A DNA stretch of 64,000 bases, taken from contig NZ_QBKU01000012.1 of assembly GCF_003054325.1 (NCBI RefSeq), positions 57,713 to 121,712 on the forward strand. The letters are read 5' to 3'. The position numbers were made by a program, and so were the translations under genes. This stretch comes from Sulfitobacter mediterraneus. Its GTDB lineage: Bacteria; Pseudomonadota; Alphaproteobacteria; Rhodobacterales; Rhodobacteraceae. The notes beneath the pieces are model-generated. The model had not been told where the DNA came from. It saw only the letters and a list, made by a program, of their open reading frames with translations, and searched no databases. Positions 18,450 through 25,031 of the stretch are shown in pieces (the stretch's first letter is position 1; each line of letters begins with the position of its first letter).

Positions 18450-19886
18450 TCAATCCAATACATAGCCGTATGAACCGCCAAAGTCTTGCTTGGCTACTTC
18501 GCCTGCGGCACCTTTTTTCGGTGTGCGGGTGCCATCAGCCGTGCGTCCATAAAGGAACAGGTCTTTTTCGGTAGGCGGTCTGATCCGATCTGTCGGCAGC
18601 GCCAAAGCTTCGCCGCGTGTCGGGGTGACCAGATGCGCGGTGACGATGATCACCAGTTCCGTTTGGTTGCGTTGATAATCCGCAGACCGGAAGAGGGCGC
18701 CCAAAACCGGCACATCACCCAGCCATGGGAGCTGTGTCGCATTGTCCGTAAAGTCATCTTTCAACAGGCCAGCAATAGCAAAGCTTTCGCCATCGCGCAG
18801 TTCAACGGTGCTGGAGGTTTCGCGCCGGGTAAAGGCGGCGATCTCGATACCGTTGCCCAGCTGCAAACTGGTTGTCGGGTCAATCGCGGATACGGCGGCC
18901 TTAAGCTCCAGGTTCACGAGGTCTTTGTCGACCACGCGCGGGATAAAGGAAAGCTCGACGCCGAAGGGTTTGAATTCAATGGAAATTCTGTTCTCTGACT
19001 GCGCCACTGGCACAGGGTATTCACCACCTGCAAGGAACTTTGCCTCTTGCCCGGAGAGGGCAACAAGGTTCGGCTCGGCCAAAAAGCGCACAACGCCTTT
19101 TTGCTCAAGCGCCTCAAGCAGAATGCCAACTTGTGTTGACCCGGCGTTAAACCCGAACAGCACAGCACCGGCGTTTTGGTTGAGGTTGGGGATATTGCCG
19201 CCCAAAGCCGTGGCCACGCTGCCCGAGGTATTGGTTGTTCCCGTGCCGCCGTTGATGCCAGTGCCACCGACCGCCCCGTTCAAAGACAGGGACGCGCCCA
19301 GCGATTTCGACACGTTGCGCTGCATCTCGGCAAAGCGCACTTTCAACATCACCTGTTGAATGCCGCCAACGCTCATTAAATTTGAAACACGTTCCGGCGC
19401 ATAACGTTCCGCAAGATCAAGGGCACGTTGCAAACGTTGGGTCGAAGACACCACACCAGACAAAACAATGCCGTCATTGGCGGTGCGTACTTCGATTTTC
19501 TCGCCCGGAAGGATCTGGCGCAGACGTTCTTTGAATTCAGATACCTCTGCGGCGACGCGGACGTCTACATTGGCAATCAACTGCCCGCTTGCATCAAGCA
19601 GGGTCAATGTCGTGAGACCCGGCGATTTGCCCAGAACATAAATTGTCCGGTCAGACAGCGAAGAAATATCCGCAATATTCGGGTTGGCGATGCTCAGCTC
19701 TGCAAAGGGGATGTCGCTTTCGACAACCACCGCGCGGTTCATGGGAACGTTGAGCTTGGTGTTCACGCCCTTTTTGACCACACGCAAAGTATCCGCCATC
19801 GCCGGTGAGGGCGCGGACAGTGCCAATGGCATTGCGCTAATCGTCAGCCCGACAAGGGCCGCTCGTAGAAATCTATCGATTTTCAT
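18450..19886 (-). CDS. cpaC: Outer-membrane secretin of the Tad pilus (CpaC/RcpA)
   Basis: About 478 residues with a signal peptide (ALVGLTISAMPLALSAPSPA), a pilus-specific N-domain (VPMNRAVVVESDIPFAELSI), a BON-like region and a C-terminal secretin domain (VRFLAEPNLVALSGQEAKFL, GGEYPVPV, LRDGESFAIAGLLKDDF, ELVIIVTAHLV). It forms the outer-membrane channel through which the Flp pilus emerges. The ATG at 19886 is chosen because it starts the signal peptide. A hairpin lies in the 206-base gap after cpaB. Confidence 0.95.
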   Translation of the reverse strand: MKIDRFLRAALVGLTISAMPLALSAPSPAMADTLRVVKKGVNTKLNVPMNRAVVVESDIPFAELSIANPNIADISSLSDRTIYVLGKSPGLTTLTLLDASGQLIANVDVRVAAEVSEFKERLRQILPGEKIEVRTANDGIVLSGVVSSTQRLQRALDLAERYAPERVSNLMSVGGIQQVMLKVRFAEMQRNVSKSLGASLSLNGAVGGTGINGGTGTTNTSGSVATALGGNIPNLNQNAGAVLFGFNAGSTQVGILLEALEQKGVVRFLAEPNLVALSGQEAKFLAGGEYPVPVAQSENRISIEFKPFGVELSFIPRVVDKDLVNLELKAAVSAIDPTTSLQLGNGIEIAAFTRRETSSTVELRDGESFAIAGLLKDDFTDNATQLPWLGDVPVLGALFRSADYQRNQTELVIIVTAHLVTPTRGEALALPTDRIRPPTEKDLFLYGRTADGTRTPKKGAAGEVAKQDFGGSYGYVLD

Positions 19887-20037
19887 GTGACCTGCCTTTT
19901 TGATCACGCCTCAATGATGGGTCTTTTCGCCCGTCGTTGGCGTCACTTTGCGTTAGATTATGTTTTATTGCAAGAATCATTGACTTGATGGTCTCTGCCC
20001 ATGTGGGCAATTGGCAACATAGTTCAAATGCAAACAA

Positions 20038-20057
20038 CGCCGCACAGGGATGCGGCG
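20038..20057 (-). terminator. Hairpin between cpaB and cpaC
   Basis: CGCCGCA at 20038-20044 pairs with TGCGGCG at 20051-20057, loop of six. On the minus strand the stem is followed by TTGTTTG, a weak T-rich tract. It could attenuate transcription between cpaB and cpaC. Confidence 0.5.
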
Positions 20058-20092
20058 CTGTTCTGAATATGAGGTAAACCAGCGGATTTGAT

Positions 20093-20950
20093 TCAGTTTG
20101 TGCAGGGAATGGGCAGTTCCACCACCTCGGCTCCGCGGCGGGTGCGGATGGTGCAAACCTTTTCTTTTTCCACTTCAGCCGCAGCTTCTTGTGCTTCAAA
20201 TCCCAGCAAAGACCGTTGGTCGACGTTGATCGCCTCTGCGATCGTGTCGTCTTCGGCGCCCACCAGCGACAAGCTCAGCTTGCCGGTTGATTGGGCCTGG
20301 GCCAGTGCGGCCACCTGTTGTGGGCTGATGGCAACGGTGACGGTGCGGGCAATGGTTGCCTCGTTCACTTCGCCGCCAGCGCTTTGGTCAATGGCGATCA
20401 ATTTGACGCCGGCCTCGATCAGTTTGGTGATGTCACCTTTGCTCTCGTTGCGGCCAAAGTCGGCCCGGCCAGTCCAATAGACGTCTACCCGGTCACCCGG
20501 ACGCAAGAAACCGGACACGCCGCTGGATACGTCCACTTTGATCGTAAAGGCGCGTTTGCCGCGTTCAAGGCGCGAGGTCAGACCGGTGTCTTCGCCCGGC
20601 TCGGTGACCTTTACAGCCATAATGGCTTCGTCCTTTTCGATGGCACGCAGAACCACACGCAATTCATCTGTATTTTCTGGGAACAGCACGGCTTCTTCGA
20701 CAAAGGCGCCTTCGGGGATGGCGTTTTCGGGCCAATCAACGGGCCGCACGTCATCTTTGGTCAGGCGCTGACCATATTTAAGGGCGTCCTGGGCCACATA
20801 TACTGTGACTGTCGGAACAACTTTGGCCAAGGCTTCCTGAGCGCGCGCATTCGCTACTTGGTATTGCGCGATCCGATCCTTGGCAAGATATACAGCCCCA
20901 CCGGCAAGCGCGATGCCCACCAAAAGGACCAGTCCAAATACCATCCGCAT
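20093..20950 (-). CDS. cpaB: Flp pilus assembly protein CpaB/RcpC
   Basis: About 285 residues. One N-terminal membrane span (MVFGLVLLVGIALAGGAVYL) is followed by an SAF-domain-like region (VYVAQDALKYGQRLTKDDVR, WPENAIPEGAF) and the RcpC domain (GVSGFLRPGDRVDVYWTG). GAGGTG lies nine bases before the ATG at 20950, which decides this start over one 15 codons upstream. RcpC/CpaB is a periplasmic, inner-membrane-anchored partner of the secretin. It lies downstream of the pilin genes behind an intrinsic terminator. Confidence 0.94.
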   Translation of the reverse strand: MRMVFGLVLLVGIALAGGAVYLAKDRIAQYQVANARAQEALAKVVPTVTVYVAQDALKYGQRLTKDDVRPVDWPENAIPEGAFVEEAVLFPENTDELRVVLRAIEKDEAIMAVKVTEPGEDTGLTSRLERGKRAFTIKVDVSSGVSGFLRPGDRVDVYWTGRADFGRNESKGDITKLIEAGVKLIAIDQSAGGEVNEATIARTVTVAISPQQVAALAQAQSTGKLSLSLVGAEDDTIAEAINVDQRSLLGFEAQEAAAEVEKEKVCTIRTRRGAEVVELPIPCTN

Positions 20951-21108
20951 TTCATTCACCTCATGTTTGTCGCAGCCAGGTTGATCCCGGTGCAATCGTC
21001 TCTGCTCTGATCTTTAGCGCATGAATGTGGCGATACTTTGGTGTGTCCAAGGTGCGAAGAGGACCATTACACTGTTTGATCGGATGTCATGCGCCCGACC
21101 GGATGTTC

Positions 21109-21130
21109 AAAAGGGCCGCCAAAGCAGCCC
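21109..21130 (-). terminator. Intrinsic terminator after pilin gene 1
   Basis: On the minus strand GGGCTGC (21130-21124) pairs with GCGGCCC (21119-21113) around TTTG, allowing one G-U pair, followed by TTTT. It stands between the proximal pilin gene and cpaB. Confidence 0.75.
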
Positions 21131-21144
21131 CGTTGGGTCGTCTA

Positions 21145-21330
21145 TCAGAAGTTGCCCGCATCTCTGCCGGACATGTAATTTCCTGTGCCTTCGCCCAAAG
21201 AATCTGAGCTGCCTTGAATGGAGATGATCGCAGCTCCCGCAAGGCCAACGACAGCGGCGGTCAGAACCACCCAATCGACTGTGACGGCACCGTCATCAGA
21301 TTTAAAAAATTTCTTTATCGCACTAACCAT
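21145..21330 (-). CDS. Small Flp-type pilin, copy 1
   Basis: 61 residues: MVSAIKKFFKSDDG, then the cleavage and hydrophobic region GAVTVDWVVLTAAVVGLA, then a short tail ending GRDAGNF. This is a type IVb (Flp) prepilin design with a short basic leader ending in Gly, cleaved by CpaA. The glutamate normally at mature position 5 (as in ATAIEY) is Asp here (AVTVDW). The start at 21330 gives the proper leader length; longer upstream extensions lack pilin features. Its first 18 mature-region residues are identical to those of the neighbouring pilin, so the two arose by duplication. Confidence 0.85.
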   Translation of the reverse strand: MVSAIKKFFKSDDGAVTVDWVVLTAAVVGLAGAAIISIQGSSDSLGEGTGNYMSGRDAGNF

Positions 21331-21375
21331 AGCTTCACCTGTGAATCGCTGGGAGCGGCTTCTGCCTGCTTTTCG

Positions 21376-21414
21376 AAAAATGGGGCCGCGTCCTGTCAAG
21401 CAGAGCGCGACCCC
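21376..21414 (-). terminator. Intrinsic terminator between the two pilin genes
   Basis: On the minus strand GGGGTCGCG (21414-21406) pairs with CGCGGCCCC (21390-21382), one G-U pair, 15-base loop, followed by ATTTTT. This would let the distal pilin message end here, giving more of it than of downstream genes. Confidence 0.7.
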
Positions 21415-21443
21415 TTTGTTCGTTCTAGGTCGTCGTGTCTAAC

Positions 21444-21629
21444 TTAAGGTGTGTTAGGGTTACGGCCGTCCAGGTAGGTAGATGTGTTACCAGTCAGTGT
21501 GGTCGCACCACCGGAGATGGAAGAGTAGGCAGCAACGGCCAGACCAACAACGGCGGCGGTCAGCACAACCCAGTCAACAGTCACAGCACCGTTTTCGTCT
21601 TTGCGGAAGTTTTTGATAAAGTTCATCAT
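21444..21629 (-). CDS. Small Flp-type pilin, copy 2 (promoter-proximal)
   Basis: 61 residues: MMNFIKNFRKDENG followed by AVTVDWVVLTAAVVGLA and a Ser/Thr/Gly-rich tail with Ala-Tyr residues, ending GRNPNTP. GGAGGG lies seven bases before the ATG at 21629, a strong ribosome site that suits an abundant structural subunit. It is the first gene of the minus-strand pilus cluster and probably the major pilin. Mature position 5 is Asp and position 6 is Trp instead of the usual Glu-Tyr. Confidence 0.88.
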   Translation of the reverse strand: MMNFIKNFRKDENGAVTVDWVVLTAAVVGLAVAAYSSISGGATTLTGNTSTYLDGRNPNTP

Positions 21630-21947
21630 GGTATGTCCCTCCAAGGATCATTTGGTTTTAAAGTTCTAACCCTGCCGTCCGTGTGTGGCGCCGTCTCTCT
21701 CAGTTGGCTGCCTGTCCGACTTGGTATGACGCTATATAGCCGGGTGAATGGGGCATGAATTTGGCACCAAATGTGACTTTTCCATTTACCGGTTAAGAAA
21801 TTTGAAGAAATGTTTTAACTCTATGTTTTTGATGAATAATTTTCCTCAATAAAATTGAAATTCGGTTTTGAAGGCTGCAAAATAGGGTCAATTGGGGCGA
21901 AATCGCCACGTTCTTCGCCACGATTGGCTGGTTTGAGGGAGCAAATC
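21630..21947. promoter_or_regulatory. Divergent regulatory region between pilin and lytic transglycosylase genes
   Basis: 318 bases with no gene. On the pilin side there is TATATA at 21733-21738 (a -10 candidate reading minus) and a palindrome ATTTGG-CA-CCAAAT at 21759-21772 where a -35 region or operator would lie. The stretch 21780-21860 is strongly AT-rich (TTAAGAAATTTGAAG and similar). TTAA half sites occur but no canonical CtrA box (TTAA-N7-TTAA) was found. Confidence 0.45.
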
Positions 21948-22802
21948 ATGGGATATTTCCGCTTAATCGAGCCCATAAGCACAAAAAAGCAGGCAGGCAT
22001 GTACCGATTTTTTGGATATTCGCTCCTTTTGGCGAGTCTGGCGGCCCCAATGGCCCTGGCAGATGGCCCCAAACCCTTTCCCGAGTTCGAATCCAAACGC
22101 ATCAAAGCGCCAAAAGCGGGCAAAACCGGTCGCATCACCGTTCAGATTGATGATGCACCGGCTGTGGCAGCCACCCCCGAGGCTGTGACAACCCCATCTG
22201 GCGCCATCGCGGCATCGGCGCCGGGCCGCTATGATTGGTTCTGGGATAAGGTATCGCCCGATGCGGCCCGGTCAGGCCCCGGACGGTTGCAGCCTGCACT
22301 TGATACATTGGCCGGGGGCAAGGTGCCTGCGCCGCGATTGCAGCAGATGCAGGACATAGCCAAGACCAACGGCATCGATATCTTGCGGGCCACGATTGGC
22401 ACACAGGTGTCTCCGGCCTTGGTGTTGGCGGTGATCACAGTCGAATCTGCGGGCAAGGCGGACGCGATCAGCGGGGCAGGGGCGGAAGGGCTGATGCAGC
22501 TCATGCCGGATACCGCTGCACGGTTTGGCGTCTCTGACAGCTTTGATGCGGACCAGAACATTCTGGGCGGGGTGAAATACCTGGATTGGCTGATGGGCGA
22601 ATTTGAACACGACCCTATTCTGGTTCTGGCCGGATATAATGCTGGCGAAGGGTCTGTACGCAAACATGCAGGCGTACCGCCCTTTGCAGAAACCCGCGAC
22701 TATGTGCCCAAAGTGCTGGCGGCCTTTCAGGTGGCACGCGGTCTATGCAAAAGCCCGCCGGAGCTGATCAGCGATGGCTGTGTGTTTGCCGCGATGAAGT
22801 AA
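21948..22802 (+). CDS. Soluble lytic murein transglycosylase (SLT-type) beside the pilus locus
   Basis: 284 residues. A hydrophobic export signal (FFGYSLLLASLAAPMALA) is followed by a Pro/Ala-rich linker and a C-terminal SLT domain with the catalytic Glu in VITVESAGKADA (Glu166), GLMQLMPDTAARFGV and LAGYNAGEGSV. It cleaves peptidoglycan glycan strands in the periplasm. GAGGGAG lies six bases before the ATG at 21948; an ATG at 21999 would give a shorter signal peptide but lacks a good ribosome site. Its position, divergent from the pilins, suggests it opens the wall for the Tad machine; this is inferred. Confidence 0.9.
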   Translation: MGYFRLIEPISTKKQAGMYRFFGYSLLLASLAAPMALADGPKPFPEFESKRIKAPKAGKTGRITVQIDDAPAVAATPEAVTTPSGAIAASAPGRYDWFWDKVSPDAARSGPGRLQPALDTLAGGKVPAPRLQQMQDIAKTNGIDILRATIGTQVSPALVLAVITVESAGKADAISGAGAEGLMQLMPDTAARFGVSDSFDADQNILGGVKYLDWLMGEFEHDPILVLAGYNAGEGSVRKHAGVPPFAETRDYVPKVLAAFQVARGLCKSPPELISDGCVFAAMK

Positions 22803-22844
22803 ACGCACCAACGACAGGGCGCGTTTGCATCTGCGGATGCTCTT

Positions 22845-22868
22845 GAGTTTTTCTTGCCAAATGAAGAG
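22845..22868 (+). repeat. Copy of a dispersed 3'-flanking motif (GAG-T-rich-GCCAAA-AAG)
   Basis: GAGTTTTTCTTGCCAAATGA resembles the cores at 45969-45990, 46007-46031, 50473-50492 and 62042-62062 in this window. It lies just past the end of the transglycosylase gene. Confidence 0.5.
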
Positions 22869-22892
22869 GGGGGCAGCGGCCCGGCCCCACAA

Positions 22893-22923
22893 AAAAGCAC
22901 CGCCTGATGCAGGCGGTGCTTTT
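22893..22923. terminator. Bidirectional intrinsic terminator
   Basis: AAAAGCACCGCCT at 22893-22905 pairs perfectly with AGGCGGTGCTTTT at 22911-22923 around GATGC. The A-run on one side and T-run on the other serve both the transglycosylase gene and the convergent CoA-transferase operon. Confidence 0.9.
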
Positions 22924-22947
22924 GCATTCTACTAGTGAAGGGCGCGG

Positions 22948-23571
22948 TTAAACGATTGTCGCCTGTGTGGCGGCACGCAATTCGTCTTCGGTGACGCCCT
23001 CGGCGGTTTCAACGATGCGCAGGCCACCTTCAACCACATCCAGCACGCCCAGATTGGTGATGATGCGGTCCACGACCTTTTGGCCGGTCAGGGGCAGCGT
23101 GCATTCTTTCAGCACCTTGCTGTCGCCGTGTTTGTTGGTGTGATCCATCACAACCACCACGCGGCCCACGCCCGCAACCAGATCCATCGCGCCGCCCATT
23201 CCCTTGACCAGCTTGCCGGGGATCATCCAGTTGGCCAGATCGCCATTTTCGGCCACTTCCATCGCCCCAAGGATCGCCATGGCGATTTTGCCGCCGCGGA
23301 TCATGCCAAAGGATTGCGCACTGTCGAAGTATGCGGTTTGCGGAAGTTCGGTGATGGTCTGTTTGCCCGCGTTGATCAGATCGGCGTCGATCTCATCTTC
23401 GGTCGGGAAGGGGCCCATGCCCAGCATGCCGTTTTCCGATTGCAGCGTCACTTCGATCCCCTCGGGGATGTAGTTGGACACCAAGGTCGGAATACCGATG
23501 CCGAGGTTCACATACCAGCCGTCTTGCAGTTCTTGTGCGGCGCGTGCCGCCATTTGATCACGATCCCACAT
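22948..23571 (-). CDS. scoB: 3-oxoacid CoA-transferase, subunit B
   Basis: 207 residues with the subunit B signature: the catalytic Glu in [12 protein letters not shown], plus [17 protein letters not shown] and [21 protein letters not shown]. With subunit A it moves CoA from succinyl-CoA to acetoacetate or a related 3-oxoacid, so that ketone bodies or polyhydroxybutyrate products can be used. Its ATG is three bases past the subunit A stop. The exact acid (SCOT-like or AtoDA-like) is not fixed by sequence. Confidence 0.93.
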   Translation of the reverse strand: MWDRDQMAARAAQELQDGWYVNLGIGIPTLVSNYIPEGIEVTLQSENGMLGMGPFPTEDEIDADLINAGKQTITELPQTAYFDSAQSFGMIRGGKIAMAILGAMEVAENGDLANWMIPGKLVKGMGGAMDLVAGVGRVVVVMDHTNKHGDSKVLKECTLPLTGQKVVDRIITNLGVLDVVEGGLRIVETAEGVTEDELRAATQATIV

Positions 23572-23574
23572 GGC

Positions 23575-24270
23575 TTAACCCTTCCGCACTGTACGTTGTT
23601 CAATCCGCTTTTCATGATCGCCCTGCACGATGCGATGCACATAGATGCCCGGCAGATGGATCGTATCGGGGTCAAGTGACCCTGTCGGCACGATCTCTTC
23701 GACCTCGGCGATGCAGACCTTGCCGCACATCGCGGCGGGCGGGTTGAAGTTGCGGGCCGTCTTGCGGAACACGAGGTTGCCTGTCGCGTCCGCTTTCCAC
23801 GCCTTGACGATGGACAGATCGGCAAAGATGCCTTCTTCCATGATGTAGGTCTCGCCGTTGAAGTCTTTGTGATCCTTGCCTTCGGCGATCACGGTGCCAA
23901 CACCGGTCTTGGTGTAAAAGCCAGGGATGCCGCAACCACCGGCACGCATCCGTTCAGCCAATGTGCCTTGGGGGTTGAACTCAAGCTCCAACTCGCCGCT
24001 GAGATATTGACGCATGAATTCCGCGTTTTCACCCACGTAAGAGCTGATCATCTTCTTGACCTGCTTGGTCTGCAACAGGATGCCGATGCCAAAATCATCA
24101 ACGCCAGCGTTGTTAGACGCAAAGGTCAGGTTCTTGGTGCCGGCCTCTTTGATGGCCTGCAACAAAAGTTCGGGAATGCCGCAAAGCCCGAAACCGCCCG
24201 AGGCGATTAGCATGCCGTCTGACAGCACACCCTCCAATGCTTCGGCTGCTGAGCCGTAGACTTTCTTCAT
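23575..24270 (-). CDS. scoA: 3-oxoacid CoA-transferase, subunit A
   Basis: 231 residues with ASGGFGLCGIPELLLQA near the N-terminus, FASNNAGVDDFGIG, and RMRAGGCGIPGFYTKTGVGT, all typical of the A subunit of class I CoA-transferases. GGGAG lies eight bases before the ATG at 24270, which is preferred over an in-frame GTG three codons earlier. It is the promoter-proximal gene of a two-gene operon ending at the terminator near 22.9 kb. Confidence 0.94.
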   Translation of the reverse strand: MKKVYGSAAEALEGVLSDGMLIASGGFGLCGIPELLLQAIKEAGTKNLTFASNNAGVDDFGIGILLQTKQVKKMISSYVGENAEFMRQYLSGELELEFNPQGTLAERMRAGGCGIPGFYTKTGVGTVIAEGKDHKDFNGETYIMEEGIFADLSIVKAWKADATGNLVFRKTARNFNPPAAMCGKVCIAEVEEIVPTGSLDPDTIHLPGIYVHRIVQGDHEKRIEQRTVRKG

Positions 24271-24314
24271 GGCAAACACTCCCCTTTGGCTGTCCAGAAT
24301 ACACTGGCATACCT

Positions 24315-24342
24315 TTTGACGCCGCAGCGCGGCGAAGTCAAA
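24315..24342. other. Imperfect palindrome between L,D-transpeptidase and scoA
   Basis: TTTGACGCCGC pairs with GCGGC-GAA-GTCAAA (three-base bulge). It lies upstream of scoA and downstream of the transpeptidase stop. It could be a weak terminator or an operator for scoA; no T-run follows on the minus strand. Confidence 0.35.
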
Positions 24343-24368
24343 TTATTCAGCCAGAAATGGCCTATTGG

Positions 24369-24932
24369 TCAGATGATGCGCACCTGCGTGCCAATGGGCG
24401 CGATCTGGTACAACGCCTCGATCATGTGATTATAAAGACCGATACAGCCGTCCGAGGATTGCCGCCCGATCTTGCGGGTGTCATGGGTGCCGTGGATCAA
24501 ATAGGCGGGCCAGCCGAGATACATCGCATGGGTGCCCAGCGGATTGTCCGGGCCAGGCGGCATGTATTTAAGCTCTGGATTGCGCTCCATCATCGAGGGC
24601 GTCGGGGTCCAATCCGGGCCAACGCGTTTGCGCACGATCTTGGTATAGCCGCGCTTGGTCAGCTCATCACTGCGCGGCACCGATGTGGGATAGACGATAT
24701 AGGTCTCGCCGTCGCCGCCCCAGAAATGCAACGCGCGGGAGGTGGTATCGGCAACAATCGCGGCCTTGCCCAGATCATCGAAATGATCCTGCCAATGCTG
24801 CATGGTGAAACTGGTGGCATTGCGGCGGACCGGGGGCAGGGCGCTTGGTTCGGCCCGTGAGACCTGCGGCATGAGCATTGAGGCTCCTGCGCCCAAAAGG
24901 ACACTGCGGCGGGATATCGGGAGATCTGTCAT
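24369..24932 (-). CDS. L,D-transpeptidase (YkuD family), exported by a Tat-like signal
   Basis: 187 residues. The N-terminus SRRSVLLGAGASMLMPQVSRA is a twin-arginine-type signal. The YkuD domain has its His in YLIHGTHDTRKIG (His147) and nucleophile Cys163 in SSDGCIGLYN. The usual SxGC(I/V)R motif carries Gly instead of Arg after Ile, as in a subgroup of alphaproteobacterial members. These enzymes form 3-3 cross-links in peptidoglycan or attach proteins to it. The leader mRNA carries an 18-bp hairpin whose foot reaches the ribosome site (GAGG eight bases before the ATG). Confidence 0.88.
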   Translation of the reverse strand: MTDLPISRRSVLLGAGASMLMPQVSRAEPSALPPVRRNATSFTMQHWQDHFDDLGKAAIVADTTSRALHFWGGDGETYIVYPTSVPRSDELTKRGYTKIVRKRVGPDWTPTPSMMERNPELKYMPPGPDNPLGTHAMYLGWPAYLIHGTHDTRKIGRQSSDGCIGLYNHMIEALYQIAPIGTQVRII

Positions 24933-24941
24933 CGTTTGCCT

Positions 24942-24984
24942 CGTCATTCTTGTTTTGCCTCTTAGTGGCAAAACAAGAATGACG
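24942..24984. promoter_or_regulatory. Perfect 18-bp inverted repeat (strong hairpin) upstream of the L,D-transpeptidase
   Basis: CGTCATTCTTGTTTTGCC at 24942-24959 pairs perfectly with GGCAAAACAAGAATGACG at 24967-24984 around a seven-base loop TCTTAGT. It begins nine bases before the transpeptidase start and its base includes the G of the GAGG ribosome site. It may act as a translation switch or RNA stability element, or as part of the topA terminator. There is no T-run directly after the stem on the minus strand. Confidence 0.75.
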
Positions 24985-25001
24985 GGACAAATCACATTCC
25001 T

Positions 25002-25030
25002 ATGACCAGCGGCATCGCGCCGCTGGTCAT
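25002..25030. terminator. Hairpin directly after topA
   Basis: ATGACCAGCGGC at 25002-25013 pairs perfectly with GCCGCTGGTCAT at 25019-25030 around ATCGC, starting one base past the topA stop. No T-run follows, so it may protect the 3' end or work as a Rho-assisted terminator. Confidence 0.6.
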
Positions 25031-25031
25031 G

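Noticed and set aside
17494..21947. CtrA-type TTAA-N7-TTAA sites in the pilus promoters
   Set aside because: Only isolated TTAA half sites were found; none had the right spacing.
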